Origin: Baffinella frigidus
Lineage: Eukaryota > Cryptophyceae > Cryptomonadales > Baffinellaceae
Length of the DNA stretch: 20,981 bases
Direction of reading: 5' to 3'
NCBI GenBank assembly: GCA_026770585.1
Contig: MU647416.1
Location: 62,185 to 83,165 of the forward strand
In this document: positions 15,051 to 20,981 of the stretch, one piece after another
Numbering within the stretch: position 1 is the first letter of the stretch
Layout of the letters: each line of letters starts with the position of its first letter
Notes under the pieces: model-generated
The model's database searches: none
Told to the model about the DNA's origin: nothing
Seen by the model: only the letters and a program-made list of their open reading frames with translations
Program-made: the position numbers and the translations under genes

Positions 15051-15911
15051 ATGGTGGTACACAAGATGGTGGTACACAAGATGGTGACCAGGGCCTACAA
15101 GCAGGCCTGTCAGATCGATCTGCTCAACATGGTCAACGAATTCGCCCCCCCCGGGGTCGACCTTCCGCAGTGTTTGCGGGGACTGTTCGCGCGCGGTGTT
15201 CTGGGTATCGACGAGCTGATCGAAGACCGGGAGGGGGTTCGCGGAGAACCCCCTGCCACAGAACCCCCTGCCACAGAACCCCCTGCCACAGCCCTGATCT
15301 GGTTCGTGCGAGAGAACTTCACCTGGTACGAGGAGATGATAGAGGTACTGCTGGAGCTGGGGGCAGACCCGAATGTGGTGACGGAGGACGGGAGAGACGC
15401 ACTGATACACCTTGCAGCCTCTCACGACAGCCTATTCCGTTCTGATGATGCGCTGGTGCGGTGCGCGAAGATGCTCCTCGACAAGGGCGCATCTGTCTCT
15501 GTCCAATGCAAACGAGGGTTGACGGCGCTTCACTGCGCCGCGCATGCGGGTTCCGTGCCGTTGGTCGAGTTGCTGTTGGAGGCCGGGGCGGACCTGTCAG
15601 TCGTTGACCTCTCCGGGTGGACCGCCATGCACTACGCTATTTCGCGTGGATACGTTGACGTTTCGCGGTTGCTCCTTTGCCACGGGGCGGACTTGACGTG
15701 GGTGCTGCTCGGGGAGAGCCCTGCGATTTCCGCGGAGAGCCGTGCGATTTCCAAGGGAGACCACGGGCTCGCGGCGATGCTCCGGACAGAGGCACTGCGC
15801 AGGGGAAAGTGCGAGGCATTCGCCATGGGACACCAGGAGCGGCTGGGGGCGGGGTCGCGAGTGCGTGGGTTTGATCAAGGGATCGTGCGGATGGTGCTGG
15901 AGCATCTGTGA
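15051..15911 (+). CDS. Ankyrin-repeat protein 4
   Basis: A 286-residue protein with ankyrin repeats at about residues 95-108, 113-150, 155-183 and 188-216 (GLTALHCAAHAGSVPLVELL is the cleanest). The N-terminus has three in-frame ATGs in 15-bp steps (MVVHK repeated), so the start could be 15051, 15066 or 15081. A 15-bp repeat encodes EPPAT three times near residues 66-80, as a flexible linker. The last 65 residues are basic and non-ankyrin, with a doubled AIS motif from a short duplication. Codon use is more GC-rich than in the other ankyrin genes, suggesting a different origin or age. No TATA box is evident; the hairpin at 14963-15001 lies just upstream. AATAAA is at 15985. Confidence 0.85.
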   Translation: MVVHKMVVHKMVTRAYKQACQIDLLNMVNEFAPPGVDLPQCLRGLFARGVLGIDELIEDREGVRGEPPATEPPATEPPATALIWFVRENFTWYEEMIEVLLELGADPNVVTEDGRDALIHLAASHDSLFRSDDALVRCAKMLLDKGASVSVQCKRGLTALHCAAHAGSVPLVELLLEAGADLSVVDLSGWTAMHYAISRGYVDVSRLLLCHGADLTWVLLGESPAISAESRAISKGDHGLAAMLRTEALRRGKCEAFAMGHQERLGAGSRVRGFDQGIVRMVLEHL

Positions 15912-15954
15912 AGGGGTTTGTGAAGGGGTTTGTGAAGGGGTTTGTGAAGGGGTT
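15907..15954. repeat. 12-bp tandem repeat over the stop of ankyrin gene 4
   Basis: Four copies of TGTGAAGGGGTT. The stop codon of the gene (15909-15911) lies in the first copy, and the repeat carries TGA in that frame, so length changes here would not extend the protein. Confidence 0.85.
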
Positions 15955-15984
15955 TGGAGGTGATTTGGAGCATTGTTGCATTTG

Positions 15985-15996
15985 AATAAATTTATT
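15985..15996. terminator. Palindromic double poly(A) signal for convergent genes
   Basis: AATAAATTTATT gives AATAAA on the + strand at 15985-15990, for ankyrin gene 4, and AATAAA on the - strand at 15991-15996, for protein B, 63 bases after its stop. Confidence 0.75.
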
Positions 15997-16058
15997 AACA
16001 CCCGCACCCTTCACTACCACTGCCATGGCAGTCGGTGCCCGCGTCCCACTGCTTCCGC

Positions 16059-19000
16059 TTACACCACGTCCCGCTGCTTCCGCTTCTGTCCTGGTGACGC
16101 CACTGACGCCGCTTGTGAAGACATCAGCTGCGCCAAGTGTTGCTGCACAATGTGACTCGCGATGATGTGGTGGGGTAGCGACATGTCGCTTTTTGCTGCA
16201 TCACCGCGATTGATAAGTTTCAAAAAATCATTCATATTAAATAGAGAGTCAGGGACTGTTGAAACTGGAGGCGTTGAAACTGGAGGCGATGACGGTTGCT
16301 TGTCCGATCGGGATTTCAGTGCCTTTAGCTGATCACGTAGTTGTTCTGTGAGCTCATCACCACCGTATTTCCGGATATCAACTTTTTTAACACCGCCGGG
16401 TTCTTTTTCCTCGACTGCCGCATTACCAAAACCATCCAATTTTTTATCATTGCTGTCTTCCCGGACCAGGTTCTCGTGGGTTTTTTCCCCGACTGCCACA
16501 TTACCAAAACTATCCACTTTTTTATCATTGCTGTCTTCCCGCATCAGGCCCTCGGGTTCTTTTTCCTTGACTGTGTTGAGATTGGGACGAATTATCCCAT
16601 GACTCTCAGGATCCACCCTCGCAATTCCATCGGCTGCTGCCTCACTATTGGAAAAAGTTGGCAGTGGAAGTTTTTCACCATGCTCCGATTGCATTATGGG
16701 TTGTTGCGGTTGGGAGGGGGGAGTCGTAGCCGGTCGAGGAACGTCCGAAGGGACAGCTTCTGTGTTTTCAGGCCGAATAGTTTGCCGAGGAACGTCCGAA
16801 GGGACAGCTTCGATGTTTTCAGGCCGAAGAGTCGGCCGCGGAACGTCCGAAGGGACAGCTTCGGGATTTTTGGACAGGAGTACCCGGGTCCGTATCTTGT
16901 GTAACACACCATTCACCAACTTCTCCCAATCCTTGCCAGATTCATAATCTCTGAGCACAGTTTCGAGAAATAGGATCCTGGTGGCATCGTCGTACTGTGC
17001 ACAACAACTCCCGGGATAACCATGTACTCCGTTCTCTACGTTCAAGATCAAATCAACAATATCTCGGAAATCATCTGCATTGAAACTGTCATCACCTGGT
17101 TGTGCCATTTGCAGGGGGTTGAACATCGAAGGAGGTTGTGCTATTTGCAGGGGGTTGAACATCGAAGGAAACTTCACGTGGCCAATAGCTTTACGTTTAG
17201 TGATCTCCGCCAACGATTGCAAACACCAATAGAGTTCCTGACAGATGGAGGTGTCTGATAGAGGCTGTACCTCCTTGGTCACTGCATTGGTCATGATAAT
17301 CTGCATATGTTTTTCCAACTCGCTCGATAGAGTGTTAGTCGCATTCAAAAAATATACATAACACACACAGATGAATGGGAATGCATTGATCTGTAATGCA
17401 GATCGGTTCGTTTTGCTTATGACACGTTGCGGCACCCGCCTTGCCTCGCTCGCAGCTTGGCGTTGAAGAGCGTCACGGTACAACACTTCAACCTCGTTTT
17501 CGCATATGAGTTCCGTGTATACAGGAACGTGATTCATACCATCAGTTGTATACCACTTAGAGGCATCCTTGGAGAGAGACGTAATGATCTCCACTACCCG
17601 ACCCCATTCATTTAGTTTTGCGAATACGAGTATCATCTTGAGGGTCTGCAGCGAGTTCGCTGCGGTCTTCATTATCGATTGTACAGTATACACCTCCTGA
17701 GGGGTCATTTGTCGAGTTGGTGTGATCGGTGTACCGAGAATCTTGATCAAGTGATCTCTCGCCACACAGCTTAACAGTGAATCAAAAACGCACACCGGGT
17801 CGACTTTCTCTTTGGTCTTGATCTGGACAGCCATTGTAAGTTCACTACCGCGAATGATGGGAGTGGCGTGAACTGTGGACCGTTGAGGTATAGCACCGGG
17901 TGTCGGATGCTGGATGCTGGGTGTCGGTATCGTTTTGATGTCAACAACGGGTGTGGTGTGGACTATAGTCTGTTTAGGCACATTACACCGATGGGCGGCA
18001 GCCGCGGACTTCCGATGGGCGGCAGCCGCCGACTTCCACACCGGAGCAATTGTCGATTGCACGAGGCCTGCGCCCATAGCGAGGTTTGCCGTGTCGTTTC
18101 GGAACGAGGACGCGTTGTTACGGCTTGACGCCTGCACCTGTGAGCGAGCAATGTGCCACACGCCGCGGTTTCGCCGGTCGTCTCCGAGGAAAGAGCCCTC
18201 GTCGATCTCTGAGGATGTCGTGGGGACCAGTTCGTAAAGGATATTTGGCGATTGCAAGAACCGGGCCTGTACCGTGCCCTTGGCCCAGTGGTTGAGCACA
18301 TACAATGTGTTTGCTGCAGGGGGTGTGTACATTTGCACGTTGATACCGGGACCACCACCGTTCACACTGAACTGGTTACCCATGGGCCCCTTTGAGACCG
18401 ATATGCTTCGAATAGGTTTTCCTCCTTCTCCGGTAGTTTTGATGTCGTGGTGTTGCATGGCACACCCGCACAGGGCGAGCATGAGGTCATCACCCGCGTT
18501 TATCTCCGTGCGTCGCCACAAGTTGAGCATGTTGTCACACAGTCCGTCTACAAGAATCGTCACAACGTAGTCTACGGGGTAGTCGACCGCGCCTCCGTAT
18601 TGGCCCTGGTGTTGCCCACCTTGATGCTCGCTCCCGATCACCACCCCGAGAGGCCGGATGTAATCCTGCACGAACATACTGATGTTCCTGTGCTGGTACC
18701 GTCCTGCTTGGAAATCGATCAATGCGCGGTTTGGCTCCCCTATCGGCCACCCGGTGCTCTTCAGAAACAATGCCCAGTTGCCAGAATTGGTACCCATTTT
18801 CGTCTGTAGCCCGCGGAGGATGTAGTTGACTGTGGCAAGGTTGACAATCGGGTCGACCGTGCGAGGTAAGTTTTGCTTCGCAAAAAAGCATGGCGTCGCC
18901 CGGATTGTAAAGGCCAGGTCACCGTCGTCCACCCCGTGGCTAAGGAGTAAATTGTCAGACCCGATGTCGGACTTTGAAGAGGGTAACAAGATCGGTGGGA

Positions 19001-19250
19001 CAATCTTCTGGATCTTGTGGGGTGTGGTCTGGTATGCAATGTCGTCTGACACACTGATCCCGCTACCCTGGCCGTATTGGTATGGGACTACCCTCGACAA
19101 GAGCGCTTTCTGTTGTTCGTTGATCCTCGAGGCTGGGAAACGCACCCCCCCACCACCGTTCGGTAGCAGCGAGCCACCGGCCCCGTTGATGACGACATCC
19201 GGTCTTCTGATACCACCACCAACACTATGTAGGTTCGCAGCAAACACCAT
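16059..19250 (-). CDS. Large protein B (1063 aa), unknown family, paralogue of protein A
   Basis: Residues 1-408 are homologous to protein A and carry the same blocks. The rest is unrelated to A. About 430-820 is a mixed, mostly helical region with cysteine- and hydrophobic-rich segments (for example INAFPFICVCYVYFL), not recognised. About 820-1000 holds repeats: EAVPSDVPR three times, REDSNDKK twice, PSMFNPLQ twice. The end is basic (KRKQRDVV), possibly a nuclear localisation signal. The ATG at 19250 is the aligned start shared with A. The leader of about 130 bases holds a 13-bp array, and the TATA box is at 19416-19409. AATAAA follows at 15996-15991. No catalytic motif is recognised. A two-domain virion protein is a reasonable guess from size, duplication and promoter type, not proven. 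Confidence 0.88.
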   Translation of the reverse strand: MVFAANLHSVGGGIRRPDVVINGAGGSLLPNGGGGVRFPASRINEQQKALLSRVVPYQYGQGSGISVSDDIAYQTTPHKIQKIVPPILLPSSKSDIGSDNLLLSHGVDDGDLAFTIRATPCFFAKQNLPRTVDPIVNLATVNYILRGLQTKMGTNSGNWALFLKSTGWPIGEPNRALIDFQAGRYQHRNISMFVQDYIRPLGVVIGSEHQGGQHQGQYGGAVDYPVDYVVTILVDGLCDNMLNLWRRTEINAGDDLMLALCGCAMQHHDIKTTGEGGKPIRSISVSKGPMGNQFSVNGGGPGINVQMYTPPAANTLYVLNHWAKGTVQARFLQSPNILYELVPTTSSEIDEGSFLGDDRRNRGVWHIARSQVQASSRNNASSFRNDTANLAMGAGLVQSTIAPVWKSAAAAHRKSAAAAHRCNVPKQTIVHTTPVVDIKTIPTPSIQHPTPGAIPQRSTVHATPIIRGSELTMAVQIKTKEKVDPVCVFDSLLSCVARDHLIKILGTPITPTRQMTPQEVYTVQSIMKTAANSLQTLKMILVFAKLNEWGRVVEIITSLSKDASKWYTTDGMNHVPVYTELICENEVEVLYRDALQRQAASEARRVPQRVISKTNRSALQINAFPFICVCYVYFLNATNTLSSELEKHMQIIMTNAVTKEVQPLSDTSICQELYWCLQSLAEITKRKAIGHVKFPSMFNPLQIAQPPSMFNPLQMAQPGDDSFNADDFRDIVDLILNVENGVHGYPGSCCAQYDDATRILFLETVLRDYESGKDWEKLVNGVLHKIRTRVLLSKNPEAVPSDVPRPTLRPENIEAVPSDVPRQTIRPENTEAVPSDVPRPATTPPSQPQQPIMQSEHGEKLPLPTFSNSEAAADGIARVDPESHGIIRPNLNTVKEKEPEGLMREDSNDKKVDSFGNVAVGEKTHENLVREDSNDKKLDGFGNAAVEEKEPGGVKKVDIRKYGGDELTEQLRDQLKALKSRSDKQPSSPPVSTPPVSTVPDSLFNMNDFLKLINRGDAAKSDMSLPHHIIASHIVQQHLAQLMSSQAASVASPGQKRKQRDVV
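18509..18641. repeat. Island nearly identical to 12874-13006 (protein B copy)
   Basis: This is the partner of the 133-base island in the protein A gene, in the same orientation, with four mismatches by my count. Confidence 0.85.
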
Positions 19251-19303
19251 TGCTGGTCTTGTCGCAGATGGAAGTGTGTATGTGTGTGTTCACGCTCCCG
19301 TTT

Positions 19304-19381
19304 CCGATAGTAGCTTCCGATAGTAGCTTCCGATAGTAGCTTCCGATAGTAGCTTCCGATAGTAGCTTCCGATAGTAGCTT
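19304..19381. repeat. 13-bp tandem repeat in the 5' leader of protein B
   Basis: Six copies of CCGATAGTAGCTT, then a degenerate one to about 19391. The array lies between the TATA box and the ATG, so it would be transcribed in the leader. Confidence 0.92.
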
Positions 19382-19408
19382 CTGATAGTAGTTGATGTGA
19401 TTAAGTTT

Positions 19409-19473
19409 CTTTTATACGATCGGTGACATGAAAGCACAGTATTTTGTACGATCGGTGACATGAAAGCACAGTA
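19409..19473 (-). promoter_or_regulatory. Promoter of protein B gene: TATAAAAG plus duplicated element
   Basis: The - strand TATAAAAG (19416-19409) lies in GTATAAAAGAAA. A 27-bp sequence that includes ACATGAAAGCACAGTA occurs at 19415-19441 and again, identical, at 19447-19473. The second copy has GTAC in place of the TATA, so only the upstream element is doubled. Bases 19474-19622 hold nothing I can identify. Confidence 0.7.
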
Positions 19474-19622
19474 AATACCATAACTCATACCACCCTCACC
19501 GCACGTCAAAGAGGACCTTTTCTCTATCACAGATTGGGAGATCCGCGACAATCTGCATGGATTTTTCGACCACTTCTTCGTGGGACCCGAATGACATATC
19601 CGTTCATTAAACATTACACACA

Positions 19623-20795
19623 TTACCGCTCACGCGCATCGGTGATCAACTCGCGGTACACGTGCGCGTACGCCTGCCGATAGGCGCACGGGACCGATGG
19701 GTATTGCAAGAAGATACACCATCCATCCACCACACCGATAGGCCCGGTATCTACGAAGATGGAATCGAACTCGGTCGCCCGCGAATCGAAGTTGGCAGCA
19801 GCAGCGCCCATCACACCGGGCTGCTTCACACCGGGCTGCTTCACACCGGGCTGCTCATCTGCAGGCAGCTGCCGAGCTGCGTCGCGCTCTTGCCTCTTCT
19901 CCTCCTCCAGGGCACGCCCCACGCCAACAGCACCCATCTTCACACCGGGCTGCTCATCTGCAGGCAGCTGCCGAGCTGCGTCGCGCTCTTGCCTCTTCTC
20001 CTCCTCCAGGGCACGCCCCACGCCAACAGCACCCATCTTCGCACCGGGCTGCTGCTTGGCCTGCAGCTGCTCGGCCTGCAGCTGCTCGGCCTTCGCACCA
20101 GCCTCCTCCCCAGCCTCCTCCCCAGCCTTCACACCGACCTCCTCCCCGGCCTTTGCGCCGGCCTCCTGATCGACAGACACCTGTCGAGCGACGTGGCGCC
20201 AGAAACCTTTGCGACCGACACTGCGCGAAGAAAGCACGACAGCTCGCTTTTCTGAACACCCCGTCCCAGCCCCTAGTCCCCTCAAGGTCCCCTTGACACT
20301 TTCGAAGGAAACGACACCTGGTCCCGCTGAAGCTCTCTTGCCACTCAGTCTCAGAGCGGTCAAGCCGAACCGATCCCTGTATTTTTTTATCGCCCACGCC
20401 TGTTCTTGAACACCCTCTTCAGTCGTAGGTGTAGGCCAGCCCTGTGCGCTACGGAGGATGAGGCGCATCATCTCCGAACCATAGTCGACAATGCCGTTCT
20501 CGTCTCGAGCTCCCTCGTCAAGTCCCAGTTTCTCCTCCTCGTCCCAGTTCCGTATCCCCATCCACAGCATGAAGCCGGGACACAGCCGCAGCAGCTTTTC
20601 CAGTTTGAGCACCTCCAACCCCCTCTCGTCGACGTCACCAGTGATCCCAATTCGTGAAACCGTCATGCTCAACATGCGCTGAAACCGAGAATTTTGCTGC
20701 GCATCCATGGCGAAGCGCACAATTTCCGTGTCGCGTCGTTGCTCTTCTTCGTTGGCGGTGGTATCACCGCTCGGCGTGGCGGTGTGCCGTGGCAT
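19623..20795 (-). CDS. Hypothetical repeat-rich protein (390 aa)
   Basis: ATG at 20795, TAA at 19623. Residues 1-210 look globular, mostly helical, with no family I recognise (segments such as LEVLKLEKLLRLCPGFMLWM and YGSEMMRLILRSAQGWPTP). Residues 215-335 are low complexity: short A/G/E/K repeats (EAGAKAGEE), QLQAEQLQA, then two copies of a 33-residue unit containing ALEEEKRQERDAARQLP, encoded by identical 99-bp repeats, then three QPGVK/QPGVM steps. The last 55 residues return to globular sequence (IGVVDGWCIFLQYPSVPC). The interruption of an otherwise normal protein by repeats suggests an expanded linker. No TATA box or AATAAA is close; the terminal 23-bp repeats lie about 70 bases upstream. 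Confidence 0.75.
   Translation of the reverse strand: MPRHTATPSGDTTANEEEQRRDTEIVRFAMDAQQNSRFQRMLSMTVSRIGITGDVDERGLEVLKLEKLLRLCPGFMLWMGIRNWDEEEKLGLDEGARDENGIVDYGSEMMRLILRSAQGWPTPTTEEGVQEQAWAIKKYRDRFGLTALRLSGKRASAGPGVVSFESVKGTLRGLGAGTGCSEKRAVVLSSRSVGRKGFWRHVARQVSVDQEAGAKAGEEVGVKAGEEAGEEAGAKAEQLQAEQLQAKQQPGAKMGAVGVGRALEEEKRQERDAARQLPADEQPGVKMGAVGVGRALEEEKRQERDAARQLPADEQPGVKQPGVKQPGVMGAAAANFDSRATEFDSIFVDTGPIGVVDGWCIFLQYPSVPCAYRQAYAHVYRELITDARER
19842..20039. repeat. Two identical adjacent 99-bp repeats
   Basis: The units start at 19842 and 19941 with no difference by eye. The length is a multiple of three, so the frame of the 19623-20795 gene is kept. Three shorter CACACCGGGCTGCTT-like steps precede them. 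Confidence 0.92.
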
Positions 20796-20863
20796 CTTTT
20801 GGCGGTGCTTTTGGTTGTGACGGCTGTGCTTTTGAACCAGTCGTTTTCAAGTTGGCTAAACAC

Positions 20864-20981
20864 GTTGATGGTCAAACGAAAAACAAGTTGATGGTCAAAC
20901 GAAAAACGCGTTGATGGTCAAACGAAAAACGCGTTGATGGTCAAACGACCAAACAGGCGTTGATGGTCAAACGAAAAACAC
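20864..20981. repeat. 23-bp tandem repeat at the window edge
   Basis: GTTGATGGTCAAACGAAAAA units start at 20864, 20887, 20910, 20933 and 20959; the fourth is lengthened by 3 bases. The array reaches the last base and probably continues. Bases 20796-20863 hold no feature I can name. Confidence 0.9.

Overview
The window looks like part of a large eukaryotic double-stranded DNA virus genome, or an endogenised copy of one. The best marker is the C-terminal nuclease part of a terminase large subunit (4155-4952, +). It carries the D...E...DD active-site pattern seen in herpesvirus-type and mirusvirus-type packaging terminases, and it begins at a splice-acceptor-like site, as expected for the spliced terminase genes of those groups. 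Transcription signals are eukaryotic: TATA boxes 30-160 bases upstream of starts, AATAAA signals after several stops, and at least one probable intron. There are no tRNAs, rRNAs, bacterial operons or Shine-Dalgarno sites. I cannot say whether it is a malacoherpesvirus-like, alloherpesvirus-like or mirusvirus-like lineage. Capsid, portal, protease and polymerase genes are not in the window.

Layout, left to right. 1-93: 31-bp tandem repeats. 266-2504: two tandem, related ankyrin-repeat genes (-). 2505-4154: gene-poor tract, possibly intronic. 4155-4952: terminase exon (+). 5011-6516: lysine/glutamate-rich coiled-coil protein (-). 6748-7062: small compact gene (+). 7567-9787: RING/TRAF-type zinc-finger protein (-), probably spliced. 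9856-10413: eight 61-bp repeats, each with a near-palindrome, then a 51-bp duplication with two small inverted repeats, a candidate origin or control region. 10710-11099: small unknown gene (-). 11468-13621: large unknown protein A (-). 13887-14813: third ankyrin gene (+). 14863-15001: AT-rich 29-bp repeats and a perfect 15-bp hairpin. 15051-15911: fourth ankyrin gene (+). 16059-19250: large unknown protein B (-), paralogue of A. 19623-20795: unknown repeat-rich protein (-). 20864-20981: 23-bp tandem repeats running to the edge.

Two functional groups emerge. One is packaging plus probable virion proteins: the terminase, proteins A and B, and perhaps the coiled-coil protein. A, B and the coiled-coil gene share an unusual promoter string, GTATAAAAGAAA. 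A and B also share a second element at exactly the same distance upstream. The other group is probable host-interaction factors: four ankyrin proteins and the RING/TRAF protein, families that large DNA viruses often use against ubiquitin and immune signalling.

Minisatellites of 12, 13, 15, 23, 29, 31, 51, 61 and 99 bp occur throughout, both in genes and between them. Both ends of the window lie in tandem repeats, which suggests an assembly that broke at repeats.
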